Positions 1 through 11,927 of a stretch of 64,000 nt of DNA are shown piece after piece; position 1 is the stretch's first letter, and every line of letters begins with the position of its first letter. Below the pieces are notes generated by a model. It made no database searches. It was not told where the DNA came from and saw nothing but the letters and a program-made list of their open reading frames with translations. Location: the NCBI GenBank assembly GCA_022749755.1, contig CM040449.1:12558363-12622362 (forward strand). The letters run 5' to 3'. Source of the DNA: Azadirachta indica. Taxonomy: Eukaryota; Streptophyta; Magnoliopsida; Sapindales; Meliaceae. The translations under genes and the position numbers were made by a program.

Positions 1-516
1 ATCTACTCACATATTTTAAGAGATCTATACTTAAATTTTAAGGAGTACCTACTCTTGTACTAAGAAAAGTTTCCACAGATACATGTTGAGGGGATTCGAA
101 GAGAGTTTGAATTCGCCCATCAGACTAAGCATTGTTAATTTCTAAGAGGTGGGACAGAAAAATTGCGACCATTTTAACTAACAAGATTCATGCATGCATG
201 CCTTTGCAGCCTTGGAGACCAAGTCTGTACACGTATTTTGTCCAAAAGTGAAGCCCAATACTCCAATTAAGAGTGCTTACATCACCCGACACTTCCAAGA
301 ATTAAAATCTTTTCAGATTCTGATATTAAATTTTGTAGTTCTTTCGAGCCCCCTCGAGTCTCCCAATTATTTTTAAAGCTAAGTCATAAGAAAATTCTTA
401 CACGAAACATTCCACTTCATATTTTATATATTTCGCCACTCATTTCCCTTCCATATTCACCGAATTAAACATTTCCCACCATAATTTCAAACAGAAAAGC
501 TCTCAAGTTATCAACA
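1..516. other. Upstream flank of the UGT pseudogene, no gene seen
   Basis: No coding similarity was recognised on either strand. The last 100 bases before 517 are AT-rich and would have been the proximal promoter and 5'UTR of the glycosyltransferase pseudogene. I see no convincing TATA box. Confidence 0.5.
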
Positions 517-1948
517 ATGAAGGAAACACAGAGTCAAACACCTCATGTTGTTATGCTCCCAAGTCCAGGGATGGGCCACCTTATTCCACTCCTCGAGCTC
601 GCCAAGCATCTCGTTCGCTTCTACGATTTTCATGTCACATGCATTATTCCGACGATGGGAACTCCTCCAGCTGCCATGGAAGCCACTCTTCAAGCTCTTC
701 CTCCCACAATAACTCACATTTTTCTTCCTCCTGTCAGCTTCGATGACCTTGCGGCGAATACCAGTAGCTCTGGCCGCGTTATTCTTGCAGTGATTCGCTC
801 TCTTCCTTCTCTACGAGATGTGTTGAATTCTTTAATCGTAGGTAACACTCGTTTCGCCGCTTTCCTTGGTGACCCTTTTTTGATAAATGCGTTTGATGTT
901 GCCAGGGAATTCAATCTGTCGCCATATATTTTCTTTGCCTCCAATGCAATGTCTCTGTCGTTCTGCTTTTATTTGCCAAAGCTTGATGAAATGGTTTCAG
1001 TGAGTTCAGAGATCTGACTGAGCCTATTAAAATTCCGGGCTGCATACCGGTTCATTGAATAGATCTCTTGGATCCGGTTCAGAACCGAAGCAGTGAGACT
1101 TACAAATGGTTTCTTAACGTAACCAAACGGTGTGGTGAAGCTGAAGGTATAGTAGTGAACACTTTCATGGACATGGAGGCTGGAACTTTAAAAGCTCTGC
1201 TGGAGAAAGAAGAAACCGGTAAGCCATCGATTTATCCGGTTGGACCGTTAACACGGGCCGATTCAAGTGATTCGGAGACCGGTTCTACTCAGTGTTTAAC
1301 ATGGTTAGATCATCAGCCGATTGGCTCGGTTCTATTTGTTTCTTTTGGAAGTTGAGGGACACTTTCTCATGCTCAACTCAATGAACTAGCCTTGGGTTTG
1401 GAAATGATTGAGCAGAGCTTTTTATGGGTTGTAAGAAGCCCTAACGACGAATCTGCAAACGCAGCATATTTCGATGTTGAAAGTAAACAAAATCCTTTTG
1501 ATTTCTTGCCAAAAGGGTTTCTGGAAAGGACCAAGGGCGAGGTTTTGTTGTGCCGTCGTGGGCGCCGCAGGCTCAGGTTCTTAGCCGCAGCTCGACCGGA
1601 GGGTTTCTGACTCACTGCGGTTGGAACTCAACCCTGGAAAGTGTTGTCAATGGCGTTCCTCTGATTGCTTGGCCGCTTTATGCAGAATAAAAAATGAATG
1701 CTGTGATGTTAAATGAGGATATTCATGTGGCATTGAGACCAAAAGCGAATGAAAATGGGTTAGTGGTAAGAGAGGAAATTGCAGAAGTTGTGAAGGAGTT
1801 CATGGAAGGAGAAGGGGAAGAAAATTCGGAAACGTATGAAATAGCTGAAGGAAGCTGCTGCGGATGTTCTGAAAGAAAATGGTTCTTCTAGAGAAGAGAA
1901 GCATTATCAAAGTTGACACTTGACTGGAAAACACAGATACGCAATTAA
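517..1948 (+). pseudogene. UDP-glycosyltransferase pseudogene, UGT72 (hydroquinone glucosyltransferase-like)
   Basis: Remnant of a family-1 plant UGT, enzymes that move glucose from UDP-glucose onto phenolics in the cytosol. The N-terminus has the PSPGMGHLIPLLELAKHL acceptor-domain signature. The C-terminal half carries a complete 44-codon PSPG box at 1559-1690 (WAPQAQVL ... [15 protein letters not shown] ... LIAWPLYAE). It is broken repeatedly: a one-base loss near 1001, TGA at 1056, TGA at 1353 where the family has glycine, a one-base loss near 1537, TAA at 1688 exactly at the last PSPG codon (normally Gln, a sugar-contacting residue), a frame change near 1825-1836, TAG at 1842, and another frame change near 1888-1900. 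The ancestral stop appears to be TAA at 1946. Length and lack of introns fit UGT72. The pieces are collinear and well conserved, so decay looks fairly recent. The subfamily call is from memory of family motifs and is less sure than the superfamily call. Confidence 0.93.
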
Positions 1949-4900
1949 TTCTAGCCTGCAGCTACAATCACTGGTGAAGTTTAGGAATTGTTTGTGGTTT
2001 TTTATTTGTTTCTTTCTTTTCGGCTTCGAGTATTCCTTACATATTCCTCTATTTTCTTTCAATTTAATATTTGGAATATTGACCCATATTGCCCTTTTTT
2101 TGGGTTCCGTTTCACAGTGACAAATAATTGATATGTTTAGTAATTTTCATAAAAATACTTTATCTAGTTGAAATTAAAATTTAGAGTGATTTTTGAATTA
2201 GCATGTAATGAAATACTTTTTGAAATTAAGACTTGTACCTGTTGACAGCTACTTGATTTTAGTAAAATATTGTTATTCCAAAATACCTTAGGTAAATTTT
2301 GAAATTTTCAATAAAGTTTAATGAAAATCTTATGATTCTCATCATATCCCAACTGATTTTAAAAATTTTAACCCTTATCATATTTTGTTATATTTATTTT
2401 ATAGTATTTTTTTTTAATTAATAAATATAAAGTTATTTCTATGAAAAAATTATTTACTTGACTTTTACTTGGAATCACAACAACAAATAAAAATTATTTT
2501 TAGATATATTTATATAATAAAATTATTATTATTACTAAATAATGTTTTTATTTTTACTATATTTATTATTATTAAATATATAAAATAAAAAAAAAAGATT
2601 AATACATGGATATTTATTACGTTTTTATAAATTTTAATACAATAGTTAATTTTAAAATATACATGATGTCAAGTTATTTTATAATTTTTATTTTTATTTT
2701 TTAAAATATTTATTTATATTAGGAAATGCTAATAGATAGATATCAATTTCATATATTATTTAATTTAAAATGTTATTATTTATATTACTTAATTTGAAAA
2801 GAGGGTTATAATGTTCATAATAGTACTTTGTTAATATCAAAATACTTTTTTAATTACAAACACAAGCATCCAATTAAGTATTAAAAATATAATATAAGTA
2901 CTTTTAATAATTATATTAGCTAAACAATAATTGATTATCTGAAAACTACTAGCCAAGTAGTAATAGTAACTGCTTTTCTTAAGAACTGTTAAAATAAAAA
3001 GTGTTAAAAGGGTACAAGCGCTAAATACAATAACGCTTTTTCTTGGCACTCCCAAGCAATTAATGCCATATAACTTATAGATGTTCAAATTTTATTTCTT
3101 TCTTTCTTTTCGGCTTCAATTGTTTCGTCCCGAGCAACAAACTTCAGGCCTTCTTTCTTGGCCCCATTTCAATTGTTTCCCTTCAAGTAGTTTGTTTAAT
3201 TCAACTACTTAGAATGTTCTCTAATCTCCCGAATTCTGTTGGACTGTAGGCTCATCCGATTGGTTAATGGTATATGAGACTTCAAACATATCGATCCTTT
3301 TCCTTTTTAGAAATGGATTATGAGCAGCACTGTAAACTCTTTAACGTGATAGAATAAAATATGAAATTTGATGATACATTTACTTCAATTTTTTTATTAA
3401 CTTATATAAATAAAAATAAATAAATAAATATATTAGTAAATTATGATCTGATTTTTAATAGAATTGATAAAAGGTTGGAGAAAATATATTAAATCAATTT
3501 TAGTGTTAATGTTTCTTGATAATTTTGCCAAAAAAATATATATATTGTTTGGTAAATTAAAAAAATAAAATATAAAAAGAAAAATAAATGAATTTATTAA
3601 TTAATAATTGTTATTTTTTATATCAATTAATTATTTTTATTTTATCAAAATTTATTATTTGAAATCTAATTGTTAAAATTATTCATTTTTTTAGTTGTTG
3701 ATTATTTCAGTAAATTTTTTTATTAAGAAAATAAGTTTTAAAAATTTTAAAATTGATTGAACAGGAAAATTGTAAAGAATTATGTAGCACTTAATGGGGT
3801 AAATTTAAAAAATATAAACTTTTTTAAAGAAATTGATTGAGTAAAATATAAAATAAAATTTTTTCAGTCATTTATTAAATAAAATGGGTGCATATGTAAC
3901 TAACTAAAAAAAATTGAATTATATTTGGAGAAATAGGGACAGGTGGTCGGGAAAAGAAGCTCATCCCTGTCCTCGGTCTAATTTTAAAATCAAAAGGGCT
4001 CTAATCCCATTCTGGCCCAAATCTCCGATTTAACTCAAAAAATCACGCTAATCTCTTGCTCAAACAAGTTAAGCCCTTTATCCCCGCGAAAAAAAATTAC
4101 CATTCTTAAACATAAGAGATGAAAATATTAAATTATTATAACAGTATTCTAATTTATTATTTTTCTAAAATTTAGGGATAAAATATTATTATCCCAATTT
4201 ACTATCATAAATTAAGAAGGAAACAAGCTTTGATTGCAATAATTGAATGTTGAAATAAATAATTGTTTGCATGCTATTATTAGTTGACAAGCATTCTTTG
4301 GTTTTGCATGTTATTAAGTTGCCAAATTATACTGAATTTAATAGAACTTAATCACTCCAGACAGGACAAGAATACTTAATATAGAGCCATTGAATTTGAA
4401 ACATTTGTCAGTCCCTCCTTTCACTTGAAGCTAATTAATTAAGGCAAGAAAATATTAATTAACTGAAAGCCAGGCTTCATAAATTACATTGATTCCTATT
4501 ATTTTGCTTCTTTAGAAATACAACAAATATCATTGTAAGTATGAGTTGGACTCTTTAATTTTTAATTTAAATTTTATTTAAAATTTTAATGAAGTGCAGA
4601 GTATAATTTGAATGGAATCTCAATTTTTTTTTATATAAAATTTAAGAAGTTTTACTAATTAAATGAATTAGTACTCACATTTAATTATTAGGTTTCATAC
4701 TATCTCGTAATTTTTTTTTTTCCTCTCTATTCATCATTTTCATTTGTAAAGATTTTAGTAATATGTGAAACTAATAAATTTACATGGTTAGATTTTCTTT
4801 CAATTATTTAACTCATTTTATTTAACATATTTATTAGTGTTAAATGTCAATAAAATTTTACAATAAATGAGGACATAGCTTGCTCTATTTTAATATGTTC

Positions 4901-5189
4901 ATCTCGGTATATACCCATATAAAACTGAAAAATAACTAAAGATTAGATCAGGGACTAATTTGTTAAAATTATTAAAATATATTCTAATGTAATGTTTCAG
5001 CAAAGTTCAGGATGAAAATGTTATCACCCCATTTTGCATTATACATTAAAATTTACTTCATATCAATGGTGAAAGCACTGGCTGGAAAGTACAGAAAACA
5101 TTCAATTCCAAACAGTGTCTTACAACTAAATATTAGTTTTCCCTTTAAATGAAATATTTAAGACAATTCAATGAGATTTGGAATCTTCA

Positions 5190-5190
<1 letters not shown>
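1949..5190. other. AT-rich intergenic region, no gene seen
   Basis: About 3.2 kb of AT-rich DNA with many short stops in all frames. It holds a 19-bp direct repeat (2009 and 3099) and a short palindromic GGGAT...ATCCC motif ending at 4195 that recurs near 31904-33587. A GC-richer patch at 3940-4080 has no recognisable coding content. Confidence 0.5.
2009..3117. repeat. 19-bp direct repeat pair, 1090 bp apart
   Basis: The 19-mer tttctttcttttcggcttc occurs at 2009-2027 and again at 3099-3117, in both cases within a T-rich context. The GC-containing 3' end makes it less likely to be mere low-complexity coincidence. It could be a small duplication or flank an old insertion. I could not identify an element between the copies. 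Confidence 0.4.

Positions 5191-5191
<1 letters not shown>

Positions 5192-5220
<29 letters not shown>
5192..5220. repeat. (TA)n microsatellite in the neprosin-gene promoter
   Basis: Uninterrupted TA dinucleotide run ending about 54 bp upstream of the start codon at 5274. It sits where a TATA element or 5'UTR would be expected, so its length may vary and matter for expression (inference). Confidence 0.9.
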
Positions 5221-5224
<4 letters not shown>

Positions 5225-5273
5225 AGAGTCAGATAGGGAAAAGGAGGAATACAATTGCTAAAACTAATTTAAT

Positions 5274-7312
5274 ATGGAGAGTTACAAAGTGGTAATGACT
5301 TCAACTCTTCTTTATCTTCCAATGTTTCTTATTCTTAGTCTGCATTCTGTAGAAGGAAGAATGAGAATTGTATCATCAATACATGAAAATATGGAGTTGG
5401 ATAGGGAACTTTCCCTCTTGAATAAACATGGTGTGAAGACCATCAAGGTATACATCTCAATTTCGCATTTCTTTTCGTCTAATTTCGAAAATCCTACAAA
5501 TTATAAGACTATATACTAAACTATGTACTGTATTGAACCAGTAATAGATAGGGATGGATCAGCAATCCCTTAACTTTATACAAGTTGCTATGCTCTATAC
5601 ACACACACACATATCTATATATATATATATGCATTTATGCATGTATGATATAAATTATTGTTGCATGCAGACTATCTATGGAGACATTTATGACTGTGTG
5701 GATATGTATAAACAGCCAGCTTTTGATCATCCTTTGCTCAAGAATCACAAAATACAGGTTTGTTAATTTGATGATTATTTTTTAAAAAATTGTGTATAAG
5801 GCAAGTATACTACGAGTGACAAACTTGTCATATCATACCGACTTGCTATCTTTCGATGCTCTAAAATGGGTCATATATTGTTACAAAAAGTTAAGAAATT
5901 GGTAGAAGGAAGAAAAGATCTATAGAATTGTTTAAAAATGGTACTATATTTGCGACAATCTAAAACACTATTGATCCTATAATATGTTCTTGCCTTACAG
6001 ACAAGACCTAGCTTTGCTCAGAAAAAGGATCTACCCAAAGCTAAAGCTACTAGAGCTTCAAACAGCTCTATACATACTGGTTTAGACGATGATTGTCCAT
6101 CAGGAACAGTCCCAATTCGGAGGACAACAAAGGAAGAACTATTAAGGGCTAAAACCAGCTTCAAACAACATTTTGAGGATTCATATTCAGTAAATGAGGG
6201 TCAACCACTGCCTAAGCTGATTGTAAGTAACACATACTACATAATTTGGTATTGATAGGATTGAAGCAATCGATGAGACTTATGATGTATACACATGTTC
6301 GTAGTTTGCAGGACTTGCTACAGTACAAAAACCAGCTACTGTATATCATGGAGCTGCAGGATTTGTCAGTATATGCAATCCAGCATCAGGCCCTGGACAA
6401 CTCAGCGCCTCTGTAATTTCAGTTGAAGGTGGTCCGGTTGAATCATTCAGCACTATAAGAGTCGGATGGATGGTAAGTTCGTTAAAACTTCTGTTTAGAA
6501 GAATGGACTTTAAGATTAATGAGAACGTCTGTCTTTTCAAAAGGGAATTAATTGATGCTTTTCTATATTCCAGGTCAATGTAAATCTCTTCCAGGATAGT
6601 AAAACTCGTCTTTACACAATCTGGGGTGTATGCATTCATCTCTTTTTCTTTAGTTCTGGTCACTTTGGTTGAGAAAATGCTTACAGGATTGAATGTTTTG
6701 TCAATTAGCAAGGTATAGATGGGGTTCTTCATGGCTGCTACAACACATTCTGCTCAGGTTTCGTCCAAACAGACCCCAAAATCGCACTCGGGATAGTACT
6801 TGAACCAGTTTCAGTTGTTCGTGGACCTCAGTATTATATAAAACTGGGAATCAAGCAGGTAAAATCACTGAAAGTACTTTTACAGAAAGCGTTTTCTGAA
6901 CACATCCTGGAAAACATTTATCTTCCTTTTTTAATTGCAGGACAAGGCTACGGGAAATTGGTGGCTACTCTACGGTGAAAACGACGCACCAATTGGGTAC
7001 TGGTCGAGCAGTTTGTTCACTCATTTAAAGGATGGATCGGAAGCACTTCATTGGGGAGGAATGGTAGCCAGTAGCTCCGATCAAGTTCCGGTGATGGGAA
7101 ACGGCGACAATGGAGAACTTCACAGCACTCATTACAGACAGGTAGCACTGGAATATGAATCAGGGACAGGTTTGAATGGAACCATGGATGTTCCATTAGA
7201 GATTATAAAAACGAAGTGTTATAAAGCTGGAGATAATTATTTTAAAGGTGATTTTTGGGGATACAGCTTTTATTTTGGGGGCAATGGAGGAAAAGTGGAT
7301 CAATGTTTATAA
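5274..7312 (+). CDS. Neprosin-family (DUF239/DUF4409) secreted protein, probably catalytically altered
   Basis: Seven exons, all introns phase 0 with GT-AG ends: 5274-5447, 5671-5757, 6001-6222, 6305-6472, 6574-6627, 6709-6858 and 6941-7312, giving 408 aa, normal for the family. Residues 1-28 are a hydrophobic signal peptide ending near SVEG. An N-terminal activation domain follows ([29 protein letters not shown]), then the C-terminal neprosin domain ([59 protein letters not shown]). Neprosins are glutamic peptidases that cut after proline and are expected in the secretory pathway or apoplast. The two glutamates I recall as catalytic in Nepenthes neprosin (E188 and E297) fall in family positions usually read as IEAGW and WGGEV. 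Here those positions are Arg213 (TIRVGWM) and Met326 (WGGMV), spaced 113 residues versus 109 in neprosin. The frame and splice sites are intact, so a non-enzymatic role or altered activity is likelier than a dead gene. Confidence 0.9.
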
Positions 7313-7939
7313 ATTAAGCTCTAGAAATCACTTGTATCAGAGTTGATAAAGTTTGTTTTCTTCAACAATTTGTGGGTAAAGAGAATTAATTATCCAATTG
7401 AGAGGATTATTATTATTTTTTTTTGAATAATTTTTGCTTTGTTATACAGTGCTTTGGCACTTATGGTTTTGATTTTCATGTGAGAAAAACGAAAATAAAC
7501 AGATATGTATGCTCATGTAAGACCATCAATTGCATAATTTTTAATTAAAATTATTAAAATATCACTCAATTCAGTTTCTAAATATATATTAATAGAAATA
7601 TTATTGACTCTTTTAAGCATAAATTAGTTTAAACTTTTAATTAATTGTATATATTTTTGTATGAACTCATCTAACTTTCATGCTTCTGAAATATGAATTC
7701 AATACAAATTATTCTACACAAATTCATTTCAAATTTGTGTTATACCGACCGAATTTTTTTTTTCCTTTTTCTTTTTATCATATCATACCAACTCAACTTA
7801 TTTAACACTGAGAGTTTTAAACCTTTAAATAGGAGTATAATTAGAGTGCAACATTATTAGTGCCAACCACGTTATTCATAATCAAATTATGTGATAATTT
7901 CCTTCCATTTTGTCAAACCAAAAATAGAAATCATATAAA
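7313..7939. other. 3'UTR and intergenic DNA after the neprosin-family gene
   Basis: AT-rich, with AATAAA-like sequence near 7494 that could serve polyadenylation. No coding similarity seen. Confidence 0.45.
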
Positions 7940-8306
7940 CGTTATTAAGTGCTATTTAATTTAATTCTTTCATTAAAAAAAAACTCAATTAATAAAAGAA
8001 TTTTTTAAAATTAAAAAATCATTTCCATTCTGTGAAAAAAATTCAAAATTTAAATTTTTAACCTAAAAATTTTTCCAACTCTTTTAAAAAAACATCTAAA
8101 TTATTTTTACTTTATTTTATAAAATTTTAAATTATTTATTTAAATAAAACATTAATAATTATTTATTAAAATAATTATTTAACTTCTTTTCGAAATTAAT
8201 TTTACTAGCCTAACAATTAATAAATTTTTATTAAAATATATATTTATAAAAACTTTACTAATAAAAAATATATTCTAAAAAGTTATACTAAACCAACCCT
8301 AAGAAT
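7940..8306 (+). repeat. AT-rich MITE-like repeat, copy 1 of 3
   Basis: Shares its order of motifs with 23620-24057 (same orientation) and 45536-45922 (opposite orientation). The best block is around 8155-8290: the ttattaaaataatta stretch, then aataaatttttattaaaa, then a ttataaaaactttac-type stretch, ending in ttatactaaaccaaccct. Ends resembling TTGGTTT/AAACCAA suggest a short-TIR non-autonomous DNA element. Class is not proven, and AT-richness inflates similarity. Confidence 0.55.
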
Positions 8307-8748
8307 CAGGAAAAAAAATCACTCTCTTGAGCATAAAATGATTGTGTCGGACAGTCTCATATCTCTTTAAACACAAGGGTACATGAAAAACAAATGAAAG
8401 ATTTATTTCATCACCTCAAAACATCAGTGAAGTAGCTTTTGACAAAACTTGAAACGCAAGTTAAAACATCTCCCGAGAGCAGTACCAAAAAACTCTCACA
8501 GCTTTGCAACCCTGACACTGATTTTGCAATATTTGCAGCAGCTTTTGTATATCATATATAAAGTAACATGGCATGTTGGAGGGGATTCCCAGTTCTTGTG
8601 TGTCATTCCTCCCACCGTGGCGTATAGTTGGCGTTGATTCAAAAATAATTTCAACTTCCGATAGATTCAGATCGGACTCAGAGTCACACCCCCGCCCCCC
8701 GGGATACTCGAGAAAACTACCACTCAGCCATTTCTCAACTGTAAGCCT

Positions 8749-11700
8749 TTATTGTATCTTGAAAAGATTCTTCAGCTTGACAACCAACTTCCACTCTTCG
8801 ATAGATAGCTCATCCTGGAAATATTAATAATTACATTGAGCAACCAAACTCAAACTGTTAACCCTGAAAAAACAAAAACAGTACTAGCATGTGTTTAAAC
8901 TCACCCGATAATTGGCTTTCAGTATATCAATTGATTTCCTTGAAATATGGCTGACAAGTTCATCCTCAATATCAAAATGCCTGCCAAACATTTTTTGCTG
9001 CTCCTCTGAATTGGAGCCAACAATCTGCATATATGCAAACACACAAATAAGATCACCCCCAATGAAAATTAAAAAGAGAAACAGTATTTGCTTCACCACA
9101 CAACTTTCACTAATTATTGGTAGCTGAAAATTTTCAATCTCGTTAAAGGGTAGAAGCAATTGATACAAGTATATCAAACACATAATCACTTTTAGCATTA
9201 ATATACACCAGGAAAATGCACTCTTAAGAAAATTAAAGATACCATAGTTTACTTTTCTTGAGGGATGCTATTCTACCTGTGTCATTCTATATATGCATTT
9301 TCCATAATTTTAATTTCTCAAAAATTGTTTAACATTGTATCTGAATTCCTCTTTAAGTCTTAATTACGCAGCCTGGTTACCATTGCAATAAATACTAAGA
9401 AACAAGCTCTAGACAAGTTCAGACCACGATAAAACTAAATGAGAACTCTCTTTTCTTGTTATTCTCTTATTCTTTTGAAGAAGGAGAAGTACATCTCTTT
9501 CTTCAACACAAAGTAGTTAAATAGATATATTGCTGAAACAATTAGACAATACACAATAAAACCAGAGGGAATAAGCAGCAAGAACCATGCAGGAGAAATA
9601 ACCAGTACAAACAGCATATTCTCTAAGCTAAAAAAATTAAATTAAATTAAATCTACAATATATAAATCAGACCACATACCTTGATGGCCACTTTCTGGCC
9701 TTTCTTGGCAACATCAACAGGTTTATGGTTATTTTCAATAGACGCAATTCGGCCAATATCAATAAAATCCCTTTGAGGGATACAAATTGGAGTTCCAACC
9801 TGCATAAAAAGGCACAGTATGAGAGGGCTATACATTCATATAAAATTGCAATGTACAGAAGTCGCTCATACTCACTACAATACCCAGTTCTATACAGCAT
9901 ATTCGCTTAAGCTCAAACTTCATGTCTAGTAGAACACCTATGCTGTCCGGACCCGAAAATGCAACCAATTTATTTTGAAAGGTTAAGATGAACCGAGACT
10001 TTTGTACCAATGATAATCAGGAGATCCCAGGTGATAAAAAGCAAGAAATAATAAATTTAAGGTAGAGAATAAAAGCAATAGTAAACTATGAATAAGCCAG
10101 CCCTAATTCATAAATTTGAAAAGAATTCAAGCTAAGTTGGTCATGAATATGAGAATCCTCTGTGCAACTATGAGTGGGTACATATTTATATACATTTTCT
10201 GGAGTTACACTGACAAGTATGAATTATATACTTAATGTAACAGAAGACTGATAATAAATTTGCTGATTTATTCCCCATTAAATCAGAAAATGCATATTGA
10301 ATATAATAACATCATATAATTTGAAAACCTAGCAAAAGAGAATTGCATGTGGTTACTTAAAGCAATTCCATTTTACAATAAAGCCCACATGCAACAAAAG
10401 CATGTTTGGGATAGAGGTGTTTAGAACTTTAATCCACAGCTGTTGTTGGATGGAATGAATAAGTGAGAAGGTAAGTGGTAAACTTTAGATGCAAAGGAAA
10501 ATTGGATGTTTACAAAACAGTACAGCTGTTGTGCTTTCAAAGTAAAAACACATCAATTCCAAATGACTAAGGGTAAGGCCATACATGCATAAGAAAACCA
10601 TCCCCAACAACAAGGCATGAATTCATGGAATGAGTTTCAAGTTAAACGATAGATGCCAACCTCACAAGCCATTCATAGGAGACTTAGTTCCTGGAATGTA
10701 TATAAATATATTAAATATAGAAAGACTTGCCATTTACAAATATGAATGACTTGACTACCAATTCATTCTCACATAAAAAAAAAAAAAAAAGTAAGAATTT
10801 TAGTTTGAACTTCCCCAATCGTCTTTCCTTCCAATGCATCATAAAACTGTAGTCTAGGCCATAGAGGCAACACATTTTTTCAGAAGTGGCAAATTCGTTA
10901 CAAGTAATAATTTTTGGACAAATTAAGAGAAACTTCCATCTAACTACTATTATCCTTCATTAGTTATCAGACATTTACACCCTTCTTTAAACCCATCACC
11001 TCATAAGTAATGGTTACCTAGCATATATTGACCTATTGGTGCTACATAAGGGAAAGTGAACCAAATGAAGAGTATTCATACCTTGGCTATGCCTTCAAGA
11101 ATATCAACACCCAACACAATTGGATCTTTCTTGTTGAAAACACAATTAGGTAAAATATTGAGAACACATGGGAAGACAGCTTCGTCAGCAGCTTCCCTCT
11201 TCTTCTCCTCCTTTAGATTATTAATATAAGCTGTAAATTGGTCAAATAAATGGTAAATGATATCAGCAATGAAAATCTTCACACCCAGTTCATCTGCAAG
11301 TTCCCGAGCCTCCGGAGTGACTTTGACATCGAATGCCAAGATAGTTGCATACTCCTTTTTCTTTTCAAGCATTACACTGGCCCTCATGACATCCTTTTTA
11401 TGTACAGGACCTATGCTTATACCACTGACAGGAATCTTAACAGCATCAGACTTCAAGAATTCCAGCAATGCTTCCAAGGAACCCAAAGTTGATGCTTGTA
11501 CACAAACTCCCTCACCACTTTTGTCAATCCTGCTCATGACTGATTTCATATCTTCCATTGCTTCATCCTTGACATCTTCCAAATCATCATCAGGCCCAAC
11601 CACATACAAACCCGTGCCAGCAATAGCATGCTCAAGGCCCTAAAGTAAGATATAAAACAGGAAGTTAATCCAACAGGAATATACTCACAACGCCATTGAG

Positions 11701-11879
11701 TTTGCTAATACACAAAAATTGGCCTGCTATGTTTTGCAAGTTACAAACCTGAGCAGTGATCTTAATACCCTGTGCAGCCTTGATTTCTTTATGATGCAGA
11801 TAAGTTCCCTGAAAAAGGCAGCAATATCAAGTTAAAAATAATATTTTTTACAACTTTTGATGTAAACACTAGTGGCATC

Positions 11880-11927
<48 letters not shown>

